Shown piece by piece: positions 26,364-35,396 of a stretch of DNA of 64,000 nt (position 1 is the first letter of the stretch; each line of letters starts with the position of its first letter). Where the stretch lies: the NCBI GenBank assembly GCA_964517495.1, contig CAZFER010000005.1, positions 78,017 to 142,016 of the forward strand, in the 5' to 3' direction. The translations under genes and the position numbers were made by a program. Under the pieces are notes generated by a model. The model did no database searches. It had not been told where the DNA came from and was given only the letters and a program-made list of their open reading frames with translations. The stretch is from CAZFER01 sp964517495 (GTDB lineage Bacteria; Hinthialibacterota; Hinthialibacteria; Hinthialibacterales; Hinthialibacteraceae).

Positions 26364-27893
26364 CTAAATACACTGCAATACTAAAATGAATTTGTAATTG
26401 TCCCTATCGAGTGGAATTCGCGCTTTTTCTACAAATCCTTCACTTGAAATTAAGCCGGGCGGGAATATGGGTGAAGATAGTGTCGGATTCCAACCATACA
26501 AAAACAAATAATCCACATGATGCTCACGACAGAAATGATGTAGCTCGTTTGCAGATGAAGTAATGGGTATCATGACAGGATTGTAATCACGAAAAACATA
26601 AATCAAACTGGCATGGTTGCTGGCCAAATGATGGCTGGAATCATAATCAACATAGTTCCCCCAATGTTCATGAAAGACAGGGTTCGGTTTGTATTCAGAA
26701 TGAAATATCCATCCAAAGGGAAATTGCAACAGAATGGCGAGAGCGAGAACGGTTCCATGGAAGCATTTTGATTTTGCAGGATAGCGTCTTTTAATCCATT
26801 CATAAAAGAGAAGCAACCCACGAGAAGCATACAAATATAAAAATGGCATAAATGGCAGCCAAAAACGTGTACTGGGATACAAGGCTGTCATACATAGATA
26901 GGAGAAACAAAACACCAGCATTGGAAATTGAACAAGTGGATCTTTCCAATGCGCTCGTTTTAATAAGAAACCGATCAAGAAAAAAGGAAGAATCATCCCC
27001 AAATATTTAAATGCATATTCTACCGGTTTTTGAAAGGCATTTTTCAGATATCCCTCTAATGTGGGTTTAAATTTCTGATCATCCTTTGTTGATAGATGGT
27101 GGAACAAATCACCCAAACTATCGGTATGGTCAAGATGGGGGAAATTAAATACGTATTCGATGGAAATCCCCTGGTGTTCTTTATTAGCCCAATCGATGAT
27201 GGCGTTCGATTTACCTGAGATGGAATAGGAACCATTTATTGAATGTGTCCAAATCACCCAAGGAGAAATTCCGATAAGGTAAACAAGACTTCCATAAAAG
27301 AAAAATTGAACAAATTCCTTTTTGTATTTATAAAACAAATATACCATGCAGGCTATAAACAAGAGGATAGCTTCCGGTTTGCAATAATAGGCCAACAAAC
27401 ACAGTAGAACGAGGGCCATATATTTTCTAAATTTTAGCTGGGACTGTGCAATATCCAAAACTAAATAAGCGGACAGAAGATACAGAGTGGTTAATACATT
27501 CTCTGCATACAATTCAAGAGAATTTACCTGAATACGATACGAAGATAAATAAAGTGCAACAGCAAGAAAGCTGATTGATTTTGATCCTGTGAAACGCATA
27601 CCTAAGTTAGCTAATATCAAGATATTGAAAATCCATAAAAACATATTAACTAATTGGACAGCGAAAATGTCATCTTCAAAAAAAGGAGCAAATATCGAGA
27701 TAATGATAGGGTATCCTGGTGGGAAAAAACAGTGTGGAATATCCCATAAAGTATATGTTCCAGTTTCCAAAAGAGATTGAGCCAATAATGTATAAACATA
27801 GCCATCAAAATTTGAACTGACGATAGTTGTTTGATGGAGGAAACAAAAACATATAATAGGTATTAAGCAGGCGAAAAAAAGAAATCGATTCAT
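26364..27893 (-). CDS. Membrane glycosyltransferase, GT39/PMT_2-like
   Basis: A 509-residue GT-C-type protein with about ten transmembrane segments. After helix 1 comes a periplasmic loop with SNFDGYVYTLLAQSLLETG, then CFFPPGYPIIISIFAPFF, which matches the acidic-residue loop and PPGYP segment of PMT_2 proteins. The C-terminal soluble part is about 100 residues. It is the last of three consecutive minus-strand membrane genes with 12-bp and 31-bp gaps. It converges on the repeat-ectodomain gene with only 5 bp between stops. Substrate is unknown; a polyprenyl-phosphate sugar donor is typical. Confidence 0.78.
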   Translation of the reverse strand: MNRFLFFACLIPIICFCFLHQTTIVSSNFDGYVYTLLAQSLLETGTYTLWDIPHCFFPPGYPIIISIFAPFFEDDIFAVQLVNMFLWIFNILILANLGMRFTGSKSISFLAVALYLSSYRIQVNSLELYAENVLTTLYLLSAYLVLDIAQSQLKFRKYMALVLLCLLAYYCKPEAILLFIACMVYLFYKYKKEFVQFFFYGSLVYLIGISPWVIWTHSINGSYSISGKSNAIIDWANKEHQGISIEYVFNFPHLDHTDSLGDLFHHLSTKDDQKFKPTLEGYLKNAFQKPVEYAFKYLGMILPFFLIGFLLKRAHWKDPLVQFPMLVFCFSYLCMTALYPSTRFWLPFMPFLYLYASRGLLLFYEWIKRRYPAKSKCFHGTVLALAILLQFPFGWIFHSEYKPNPVFHEHWGNYVDYDSSHHLASNHASLIYVFRDYNPVMIPITSSANELHHFCREHHVDYLFLYGWNPTLSSPIFPPGLISSEGFVEKARIPLDRDNYKFILVLQCI

Positions 27894-27905
27894 GGGATTG
27901 ACTAT

Positions 27906-29132
27906 TTAATTTTCATCTTTCGTTTCATGTTCTATATGAATTTGTTTTTGATCAAAAAGTATAAATACATTGGCTCCAAATAAGATGGCAATGGCTAAAA
28001 ACAAAAAAGCATTGAGATCGGTGAAATGGGCAAGATAGTATACCATTATAAAACCGAGCAATCCGACAAAAACAATGGGTGAATTGCTGTGTTCACTGAA
28101 GATGATTTGTCGCAGTAAAAGAACAAAAGCAGGAAGTGTAAAAATGAGATGATGGGTTTCAGACAGTGGAGAGATCAGCAAAATGGCCAGCCAATACAAA
28201 GAGAAACTCCACCGTATGCTCTTGGGATGGGTATTAATGCAATCGATAGTGAATAAAATACTAAACATAAGCAAAACTGAGATACATTTTATCCATACAT
28301 TATCCAGGTGACTCGGCCAGAGTGTGACAAGAAATCCATTTAATGAAAATTGGCTATTTTGTGGATGGGGTACCTCCTGCTCGGTGAGCCAGGGAGCCAG
28401 TTTATGGAAGAAGAAATCATGATAAGAAGTAAATATACCATCCCCCAAACAGATAACCGGCAGTATGAAAAAGAATACAGTTGCGATTAGTGTCCAGAAA
28501 AATGTTTTCCAGCTTTTTCGAATGAAAAGCAGTATAAGAAAAAGTGCGGGGACAATTTTCAATGATATTGCCATCCCTAAAAAGATTGCTGATGGAAACG
28601 GTTTTTGTGCTTCAAAGTATATTAAAAAAAACAAGCTGAGTAGTAAAACAAAAAAATTCACTTGCCCATTAAGCAAATTATTTTGAATGATGGGAATATA
28701 AATAAGTAATACAAAAAAAGTAGGGAAAGACAGATTCAGAGAACGTTGTTGATTGGGATAAGATGTTAATAATAATTTTATAACCCATAGCAATGCTGCT
28801 ATGCTGCATCCATACCAAATAACAAAAGCCACCGTATTTGGAAAAATAATCAGAGGAGAAACCGCAAAAGCAAGAAAAAGAGGATAGTAAGGGGGGAAAT
28901 ACATTTCCTGTTGATAAATATTTTCACCGTTCAATAGATAGGTGGATGCTTGCAAGTAACTGGTAAAATCATTTCCTTCAGGGCGCATTATTTTACCGAT
29001 CCCTTGTATAAAAAATACAATAAATAAGATGATGGTAAGAACAACGGCAGTACGCTGGGCAACAAGGCTTTGCATCAGTTGTATAAATAATCCCTGATAT
29101 CGCATACTCAAAGTCATTAATAAGCGTTTCAT
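27906..29132 (-). CDS. GT87/DUF2029-like membrane glycosyltransferase
   Basis: A 408-residue polytopic protein. The first periplasmic loop has DFTSYLQASTYLLNGENIYQ followed by YFPPYYPLFLAF. This is the DF...A...G..(I/L)Y...PP layout of the DUF2029/GT87 alpha-mannosyltransferase-like family, which uses polyprenyl-phospho-mannose in actinobacteria. LLNGQVNFFVLLL, seen in the middle, is another family feature. It lies between two other GT-C-like genes in an apparent operon. The donor sugar in this organism is not known. Confidence 0.8.
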   Translation of the reverse strand: MKRLLMTLSMRYQGLFIQLMQSLVAQRTAVVLTIILFIVFFIQGIGKIMRPEGNDFTSYLQASTYLLNGENIYQQEMYFPPYYPLFLAFAVSPLIIFPNTVAFVIWYGCSIAALLWVIKLLLTSYPNQQRSLNLSFPTFFVLLIYIPIIQNNLLNGQVNFFVLLLSLFFLIYFEAQKPFPSAIFLGMAISLKIVPALFLILLFIRKSWKTFFWTLIATVFFFILPVICLGDGIFTSYHDFFFHKLAPWLTEQEVPHPQNSQFSLNGFLVTLWPSHLDNVWIKCISVLLMFSILFTIDCINTHPKSIRWSFSLYWLAILLISPLSETHHLIFTLPAFVLLLRQIIFSEHSNSPIVFVGLLGFIMVYYLAHFTDLNAFLFLAIAILFGANVFILFDQKQIHIEHETKDEN

Positions 29133-29163
29133 TTCCTACCCTTAATCTCCATAAAGATATTCA

Positions 29164-31089
29164 TCATTCCAACCGAACCGCAATGGCTATCTCATCCTGA
29201 TAGACAACACTTAGATTCTCAAACTCGCTAACATCCGATTCCATCGTGCTGAAAGTAGAAAAATCATGATGAATGATAACGAGAGAAACCCCTTTGTCTT
29301 TTAAAACCTGATACGCGGCTTCTGATGGGAATATCTTGGTTTTGCTGATGAATTCAGTATACCATAGGGGTTTGTAGCCTGAATAACCATTAACCAAATT
29401 TTTGTTGTGAAACAATGAATAATATATATAGATTGCCCTGGGAGAATAATAATCATCCGGCAATTCCGCGATCACCTCATATTCCTCTTGCTTTGACAAC
29501 CACTGGTACACATCAGGAATATCCTCGTGTTTAACGGGTATTTCAAAGGTCTTAACATCGGTTTTGCATTCAACAATGACGCCAATACACACAAGAGGCA
29601 ATAAAATATATCCCAGATATTTACTAATCCGGTTGATGTTCATCAGTCTTATATACCCCAGGACAGATGCAACCGATATCCATATCAATATCAACACAAT
29701 CCACCGCCCTTGTATGCGAAGCGCACTCAGCATGGGAAAGGTTTTGATCAGCCAGCGCAAGGGATATAAATTGTAAAAAAAGACCGCAAGCAGAGCGGCT
29801 AGAGACAATAAAACCATACTCATGTTTTTGGTTTTTATGATACTCAAAACGTTATGCTGCCACAAAAACTGTCCAAGCACAGTATAAAACAATATTAATA
29901 GAAAAAAACTCATTAAATGGGGGGTATTGCTCATTGAAAAAGTCAAAAAAGCAAATTGAAACGATTCATTTAAGAGGGGGATGTATGCCAGATACATCAC
30001 CAACCCAATCAACAGGGCAAGAAATGTGATGGTGGGTATTAATACGGAATATTGTTTAAAGAAATTGATAATCCCATATGGTTTTAAAAATGTGTATAGA
30101 TAAACAAGCGATAATGTCAACGCAATAAAACCGGGAAAAGCACAATTATCTGAAAAATAGGCCAGAATAGGAGGCAAATAGTTTGTTAAAAAATAGTTGA
30201 CTTTTGATGGCCATACGATATGGGCCAGGGTAGGATTACAAATACGGAAAACATATTCCTGATAATTAAAAGTGATAAGCCCCTGACCGATGATGGTTTT
30301 ATAATAATTGAAATAATAAGCAAAAATGATGGCGAAAAGAACACTGAGTACTGCAATGAATGCAATCAAACGTTTTTTATTAAAGCCACGATAAATACAA
30401 ACAACAAGACATATCAGAGAAAAGAAAATGTTATACACAACATAATATACACAACAGGTTAATTGAAACACTGTAAATAGAGCATAGTAAGCTAAATATT
30501 GATACTGTTTTCGATTCAAAAAACAAAGCAAATTGCGGATGGATAACAACAATAAACCTGAAAATAACAATTGCGGCCGATGAAAAGCCATCAGGTGAAA
30601 CGTTGTCAATCCATAAACAATTCCCCCTAGAAATGATATATACAGATTGTTCGATATATCATAAGCAATAAGGTACGCTGCAAAACATGCCAATGCAATT
30701 AATAGCAGGCACATGGCATTATAGCAAAAGGCGAGTGAAAAACCCATTTTGTAAAGTGGATAAAGAACCAGGGCAGGAAAGGTAAACGTTTCTGAAAAAA
30801 AGAGGGTATTGGGTTCCGGATGGAACATATTTGTATTAAGATATTTGTCAAAAGAAAAATCATCAAAAGACTGAAAATTCCACCCTAATATCCACACCAC
30901 AAGCACAGAATCCAGTCGATCCCCCCCTACGGATGAATGCATATCATTAATTAATGGCTTAGTCACATAGCCAGTGATCGATAAATACAATACAAAAACA
31001 ATAAGGAATTTAATGTTTGCATTAAATATCCTTTTTACAACGGGAAAATTCTTATTCTCTGAAATGGTATTTTCTTTATTTCGCTCCAT
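29164..31089 (-). CDS. Large polytopic membrane protein, GT-C-like, unknown
   Basis: A 641-residue protein with about 11-13 hydrophobic helices and a C-terminal soluble domain of about 110 residues (ELPDDYYSPRAIYIYYSLFH, KDKGVSLVIIHHDF). After helix 1 the loop VGGDRLDSVLVVWILGWNFQ carries acidic residues as in GT-C enzymes. Such proteins are frequent in surface-glycan clusters but their reactions are mostly unproven. The longest frame starts at 31242 within a repeat; the peptide GTGSAGASPSR there is translated repeat DNA. I therefore start at ATG 31089 (MERNKENTISENK), although no clear Shine-Dalgarno sequence precedes it. First gene of a three-gene minus-strand run. Confidence 0.7.
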   Translation of the reverse strand: MERNKENTISENKNFPVVKRIFNANIKFLIVFVLYLSITGYVTKPLINDMHSSVGGDRLDSVLVVWILGWNFQSFDDFSFDKYLNTNMFHPEPNTLFFSETFTFPALVLYPLYKMGFSLAFCYNAMCLLLIALACFAAYLIAYDISNNLYISFLGGIVYGLTTFHLMAFHRPQLLFSGLLLLSIRNLLCFLNRKQYQYLAYYALFTVFQLTCCVYYVVYNIFFSLICLVVCIYRGFNKKRLIAFIAVLSVLFAIIFAYYFNYYKTIIGQGLITFNYQEYVFRICNPTLAHIVWPSKVNYFLTNYLPPILAYFSDNCAFPGFIALTLSLVYLYTFLKPYGIINFFKQYSVLIPTITFLALLIGLVMYLAYIPLLNESFQFAFLTFSMSNTPHLMSFFLLILFYTVLGQFLWQHNVLSIIKTKNMSMVLLSLAALLAVFFYNLYPLRWLIKTFPMLSALRIQGRWIVLILIWISVASVLGYIRLMNINRISKYLGYILLPLVCIGVIVECKTDVKTFEIPVKHEDIPDVYQWLSKQEEYEVIAELPDDYYSPRAIYIYYSLFHNKNLVNGYSGYKPLWYTEFISKTKIFPSEAAYQVLKDKGVSLVIIHHDFSTFSTMESDVSEFENLSVVYQDEIAIAVRLE

Positions 31090-31109
31090 CAATGTGCATC
31101 TACCACTTG

Positions 31110-31260
31110 GGTGGATAAACCCGTAGGATGGGTCACATTTTCGACCCATCAATTCACATATTACCCGGGAGGGCGAGGCTCCCGCCGAGCCGGTTCCTCT
31201 TATCCTTACGATTACCGCACCAAAGTCATGGGGCGAACACATAGGTTCACCTATGTGTCA
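31110..31260. repeat. Composite hairpin repeat (family B), second copy
   Basis: Contains GATGGGTCacattttCGACCCATC (about 31128-31150), the G+C-rich CGGGAGGGCGAGGCTCCCGC region (31165-31192), GGGGCGAACACATAG and the perfect palindrome ACACATAGGT-tc-ACCTATGTGT (31237-31258). The modules match those at 13451-13605, partly in inverse orientation. It immediately precedes a family A element and lies over the false N-terminal extension of the 29164-31089 gene. Confidence 0.75.
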
Positions 31261-31270
31261 ATTCTTTTTT

Positions 31271-31457
31271 GTAAGTGGTCAGCCATTTGACGTAGCATTC
31301 CCCTCCCAGGCCTGGGAGGGGCTAGGGTTGATAAGAAAACCTGGAATAAAATCCTTTAACCCTCTCCTTAACCTCCCCCCTTTCATTGGAGGGGAGGAAT
31401 AGTGACGCCAAATAAAAGTTCTCATACTTTTTCCATTGCGTATGGCTAACATGTTAC
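31271..31457. repeat. Complete family A MITE-like element (187 bp)
   Basis: Left terminus GTAAGTGGTCAGCCAT (31271-31286) and right terminus ATGGCTAACATGTTAC (31442-31457) form imperfect 16-bp terminal inverted repeats. The inner arms CCCCTCCCAGGCCTGGGAGG and TTTAACCCTCTCCTTAACCT (with CCCCCCTTTCATTGGAGGGG) form a long imperfect hairpin. It ends 10 bp before the stop codon of the beta-helix gene, so it could also act as a transcription end for either flank. No transposase is present in the window. Confidence 0.83.
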
Positions 31458-31467
31458 CTTTGTTTTC

Positions 31468-33492
31468 TCAAGGACGAGGGCCTACCTTTTTTATATCTAT
31501 AGGTTGAAAGTCAATTTTCTTCGCAGGCGAATCTTCTCTCAGGTTGAAGTTCAAATTTTCCGGATCAACGAAAAGTGGATCGGCGATGATCGAATTGACA
31601 TCCTGCCCTTTGGCTTGCCACTCTTCAATGGTCCATTGGTCGAATTTGAAGTCTGTCCCACGGGTGTCCCAGTAAAGGTTATGGTCAAATTTATAGTTTT
31701 CTCCCGACCAATTGCTGCCCAAAAGTTCTCCACTGTTCCAATAGACGATGTTACGTTCAAAGGTGAAGGAGAGGTGATCTTCGGCGCGAGTACGCATAAT
31801 CTGGTATTCTTTGGCCAGCGCAAAGATGTTGTTGCGGATGATGTTTTCTTTTCCGTAATGTTGGTGAAAGCCTGCGCTTTTGGTGTGATAGGTGATGTTA
31901 TTTTCGACCAAAATCTGGGTGCTGCCTTCGTCGGGATAAATTCCCCACCCACCGTAGCTATGGGATTGTATATCATGGAAGATGTTATTGCGAATGACAG
32001 TCCCCGGTTGGGTGCCAAGGGTATAAATTCCACCCAAATCGCTAAGCACGCCTTGCCCAATATCATGAACATGGTTGTATTCGATGATATTGTGATGGGC
32101 GCCAGTGGGTTTATAGCCCCATGTCCAGCCTACTGAAATACCGGTGTAATACGTATCGTTTATCAAGTTATGTGCGATGGTGTTGTGGTCACTTTGCCCG
32201 ACCCAAACACCAACCGCAGCGGGATAGATGCGCCCGATTGATTTGATGATATTATCAGACACCACATTTTCGCGTGTAATGAGTGGCTCTTCGGTTCGCA
32301 TGCTGGTTTCGCCAATCTTTACACCGCCCGCTCCCAGATCACTCATTTCATTGTAGCTTATCAGGTTATTCTTACAACCTTGTTCAAATGCAACGGCGTA
32401 GTTGCCTAGATGGGTGAATTCGCATCGTTCAATGGTGCAGTTTTGAGCACCATTCGCGGTAAATGCGGCGGATATATCATAAGCAGCTTGCATATCGGCA
32501 TAGCCCTCTTTTAACTTGGGGGCTTTGGTATGGCTAAAAGTTAATCCATGAAAGCGAAGATGTTCCACCCATTGGCTTGAACTTGGATCGCCTTCGATCT
32601 TTATCAAATATTCATGAAATGGAGCAATGATATTGTCTTGGTCGGAAGGTGTTTTGGGATAAAGCCTCAACATACCCGTTTTGCCTTCCAAGCGCCATTC
32701 GCCGGGTTGATCGACTGATCCCGGGGCGTTTTCCACCCAATACCGGGGGTGATCCACACCCTGCCAATTGTAACGGGGAACTTGTTTGGTTAAGGTGACT
32801 GTTTTACTCACCGCATCGACTTTCTGGATGGGCATGCGTATTTCCGCCCATTTTGAAAGGCCAATGATATCTACATCACCGAGGTTGGCCCACTGGGGTT
32901 GGATATCGTTGTTTTGATAGGTGAAATGAGCGGGGCCTTTCAAGCGCATGGGGCTTCCCATTAAGTAATAACCATCATTGGGAGTGCGAGCGCGTGGATA
33001 GCGTTCACCATTAACGAAAAGTTGATGGAAATAACGCTCATTGCGTTTAACCGACGGGATGGTGGTATACAAGGTGTTACCTTCTTGAGCCCAGTTTGCT
33101 TTGAACTCACGCCCTCCACTGATAATGGCTTCTTCCCCCTCATAGGCTGCATAAGTGACAGGAGCAGAAGTGGTTCCAGAATCAATGGATTGAAAAACAA
33201 GAGGTTGCTCTAGAAAGTACGTTCCTTTGCGAATCAGGACGTAAATTGGCTGGCTTAATCCATTTTGTGCTTTGAAATCACGTACGGCATCACGAGCGCG
33301 TTGGATAGTGGCAAATGGGCCGTCGGTGGATTGATCGTTTGGGTTGGGCTGGGTTCCGCTCCAAAGGTTACTGCCATTGGTTGAGACATAGAATACCTTG
33401 GCATTCTCCTCAATCTCGAGCGCTGCGTTCGAACTAAGGCCTATGCTGAGCATAAGGAGTGTTGCTAGGAGGATCAGATGAAATGTTCTCAT
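31468..33492 (-). CDS. Secreted right-handed beta-helix protein (pectate-lyase/glycoside-hydrolase-like)
   Basis: A 674-residue exported protein. Start ATG 33492 is preceded by GGAG at 9 nt and opens a signal peptide, RTFHLILLATLLMLSIGLSS. The mature N-terminus has KVFYVSTNGSNLWSGTQPNP and GPFATIQRARDAVRD, the usual entry to a right-handed parallel beta-helix. Repeating coils with N-rich turns follow, for example NHLINDTYY-like TIAHNLINDTYYTGISVG, IIEYNHVHDIGQG and VIRNNIFHDIQ. It probably binds or cleaves an acidic or complex polysaccharide; catalytic residues cannot be assigned by eye. It follows the carboxypeptidase gene by 14 bp, so the two form an operon. Confidence 0.8.
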   Translation of the reverse strand: MRTFHLILLATLLMLSIGLSSNAALEIEENAKVFYVSTNGSNLWSGTQPNPNDQSTDGPFATIQRARDAVRDFKAQNGLSQPIYVLIRKGTYFLEQPLVFQSIDSGTTSAPVTYAAYEGEEAIISGGREFKANWAQEGNTLYTTIPSVKRNERYFHQLFVNGERYPRARTPNDGYYLMGSPMRLKGPAHFTYQNNDIQPQWANLGDVDIIGLSKWAEIRMPIQKVDAVSKTVTLTKQVPRYNWQGVDHPRYWVENAPGSVDQPGEWRLEGKTGMLRLYPKTPSDQDNIIAPFHEYLIKIEGDPSSSQWVEHLRFHGLTFSHTKAPKLKEGYADMQAAYDISAAFTANGAQNCTIERCEFTHLGNYAVAFEQGCKNNLISYNEMSDLGAGGVKIGETSMRTEEPLITRENVVSDNIIKSIGRIYPAAVGVWVGQSDHNTIAHNLINDTYYTGISVGWTWGYKPTGAHHNIIEYNHVHDIGQGVLSDLGGIYTLGTQPGTVIRNNIFHDIQSHSYGGWGIYPDEGSTQILVENNITYHTKSAGFHQHYGKENIIRNNIFALAKEYQIMRTRAEDHLSFTFERNIVYWNSGELLGSNWSGENYKFDHNLYWDTRGTDFKFDQWTIEEWQAKGQDVNSIIADPLFVDPENLNFNLREDSPAKKIDFQPIDIKKVGPRP

Positions 33493-33506
33493 TGTTAAAC
33501 GCTCCA

Positions 33507-34739
33507 TTATTCTTTGGTTCCTTTATAAAATTCCATTAGACTTTTGATAATCACTTCGCCGGATTCCAGGTTTTCTTCTTTGGTGTATATGGCACCGGCT
33601 CCCTCACATAATACAACAGTGACGCCAAATTGTTGATGGGGACCGTCAGTCCAATAGGTGGGATTAACACCGCCTGTTTCCGGTTTGAGCGGTTCGATTA
33701 AATCATTGGTATCGTTCGCTTCCATGATATCGCGAAATTCAGTTAATGGACCAACTTTTGTGCCCATTTCCGGGCCTGGCGCGCATATCGGTTCAACGAT
33801 TCCACCCCAGGTATGCATGCTCCATATGTCAGTGACAGGAGTATCGGATGCCATCATCTTTTCCAGATCGCGCTGGCAAAGATAGGCTTCATGGGCTTGC
33901 TTTTCGGCATCAGCTCCATTGGCAAAATACGAGCGGTTCATGTCGACGCCTTGAGCGTTAACGCGATACCAGCCCTTCGATGGGGCGTCGGGGCTCATCA
34001 TTAATATAAAGTGACAAATGCTGCGCTGACGCGCGTCCCTGGCTTCATTACTTAATAACCAATCGACCATGCCCACCATGCGCCACTGTGAGTTATGTTC
34101 ACCGGGGTGTTGGTTGGCGATGTAATGTACCCAACGTTTGGTGGGAGGATGGGGGCTGTCTTCATCAGTGATACTGATACGGTGGATGGTTCTTCCACCC
34201 AGTGACTTTCCGATTTCATGAACAGTGACATAGGGGCTTTTTTGCCATTGTTTGATCAGCTCAACGGTGTCTTCGTAGGCCATAGGTACTTGGTGGCCAA
34301 CATAGACGGTATCGTGCTCAAAAGTGGGGAAGAGAAAGGTGTCACCTTCAACGGATTTTTTCACCTTTTTCTCCCAATGAATAGGCGTCCAGTTTTTGCG
34401 GTCATAAGACCATGAGTGGAAATATTCATTGAAGATATAGCGGTCACCACCATAAAAATAGACATCAAGTCGAAGATCATTTCCTTTGGCGTTTTGGGTA
34501 ATGGTGAATTGGAGTTTATTACTCCAATCCGAATGCTGAGGGGCATGGCCAAGAGTGACTTTGAAGTGGTTTTTACCAATTTTTTCGAGATTGGCCCCCT
34601 GTGATCCCAGCGGGCCTTCGAAAGTGAAATCATCAACTGAAAGTTCAGCCGCTTGGAGTGTGTTATCCGGCATAAGGAATGCTCCTGACACGAAGAATAA
34701 AGTTAAAAGAACTGTTAAACGGGATTTTAGATTATTCAT
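33507..34739 (-). CDS. Secreted M14-family zinc carboxypeptidase
   Basis: A 410-residue exported metallopeptidase. It has a signal peptide (LTVLLTLFFVSGAFLM), an N-terminal beta-sandwich domain (about 33-150, with SYDRKNWTPIHWEK) and an M14 catalytic domain from about 155. Zinc ligands are visible as H211 and E214 in NQHPGEHNSQW, with H309 in SMHTWGG. RVNAQGVDMNRSY gives substrate-binding Asn-Arg residues, and E379 in VVLCEGAG is in the position of the catalytic Glu. The N-terminal sandwich plus M14 layout is that of the cytosolic-carboxypeptidase-like branch, here exported. It is co-transcribed with the beta-helix gene downstream. Confidence 0.85.
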   Translation of the reverse strand: MNNLKSRLTVLLTLFFVSGAFLMPDNTLQAAELSVDDFTFEGPLGSQGANLEKIGKNHFKVTLGHAPQHSDWSNKLQFTITQNAKGNDLRLDVYFYGGDRYIFNEYFHSWSYDRKNWTPIHWEKKVKKSVEGDTFLFPTFEHDTVYVGHQVPMAYEDTVELIKQWQKSPYVTVHEIGKSLGGRTIHRISITDEDSPHPPTKRWVHYIANQHPGEHNSQWRMVGMVDWLLSNEARDARQRSICHFILMMSPDAPSKGWYRVNAQGVDMNRSYFANGADAEKQAHEAYLCQRDLEKMMASDTPVTDIWSMHTWGGIVEPICAPGPEMGTKVGPLTEFRDIMEANDTNDLIEPLKPETGGVNPTYWTDGPHQQFGVTVVLCEGAGAIYTKEENLESGEVIIKSLMEFYKGTKE

Positions 34740-34850
34740 TTTTGACCTCGGCTTAGGGGTAAATATGATTGTGAGATAATTATTGACTGCTTTAAATTAC
34801 CTGAAGCACGCCTGTGAATCAACCATTAAGTGATATGAGGTGGTTCCTCC

Positions 34851-34882
34851 AATAAAAAATCCCTCCTGCACAGGAGGGATTT
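34851..34882 (-). terminator. Rho-independent terminator for the CBS-kor operon
   Basis: AAATCCCTCCTG (34857-34868) and its exact complement (34871-34882) form a 12-bp stem with a minimal loop. Read on the minus strand it is followed by TTTTTATT, a good U-tract, 33 bp after the stop codon of the CBS gene at 34915. Confidence 0.88.
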
Positions 34883-34914
34883 CATGATTGCTTACCTTCA
34901 AAAGCGCTACGGGT

Positions 34915-35376
34915 TTATTGCGGCCCATCCAGGCATTTGTGGTCGATGTAACGGATGATATCGCGCACAGCCACAATGCCAGTAGGGCGGTTCTCGTCAT
35001 CAGTGATGGGTATGTGGCGAAAATCACCTACGTCCATTCTGTTCAAGGCAAACGCAAGGTTGTGATTAATGCTCAACTTTTCAGGACTGGGTGTCATAAA
35101 TTCCTGAATTGGGTTATCAGCAACCTCATCATATTGAAGGGCTATTTTCCGCACCATATCTCGCTCGCTAAAGATTCCAACCAGCTGAGAATCTTCAACA
35201 ATCAAAACCGCACCGATTCTTTTTTCCGCCATGGTTTGGATGACATCTTTTACCTTGGTATCAGGCGAAATTCGGACACTCAATGTCGGATTCAAGACGG
35301 ATAATTTATCCGTCATAATGCTCTTTTTTAAATCAACTTCTCCCATGATTGGTTCACTTTCTGGTGGATTCGACAT
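34915..35376 (-). CDS. CBS-domain pair protein
   Basis: A 153-residue soluble protein that is a single Bateman module: two CBS motifs, LSVRISPDTKVKDVIQTMAE with IGAVLIVEDSQLVGIFSERD, and NHNLAFALNRMDVGDFRHIP with VAVRDIIRYID. CBS pairs bind adenine nucleotides (AMP, ATP, SAM) and control partner proteins. It lies 20 bp after korB and is followed by a strong terminator, so it is the last gene of the CBS-korA-korB-CBS run. A link to control of the oxidoreductase by energy charge is attractive but unproven. Confidence 0.85.
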   Translation of the reverse strand: MSNPPESEPIMGEVDLKKSIMTDKLSVLNPTLSVRISPDTKVKDVIQTMAEKRIGAVLIVEDSQLVGIFSERDMVRKIALQYDEVADNPIQEFMTPSPEKLSINHNLAFALNRMDVGDFRHIPITDDENRPTGIVAVRDIIRYIDHKCLDGPQ

Positions 35377-35396
35377 TGACTTTTAAACACCATCTT

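Noticed and set aside
31504..32136. A 210-codon open frame on the plus strand inside the beta-helix gene
   Set aside because: It is antisense to a well-supported signal-peptide protein, lacks a ribosome-binding site and has no recognisable motif; a codon-bias shadow.
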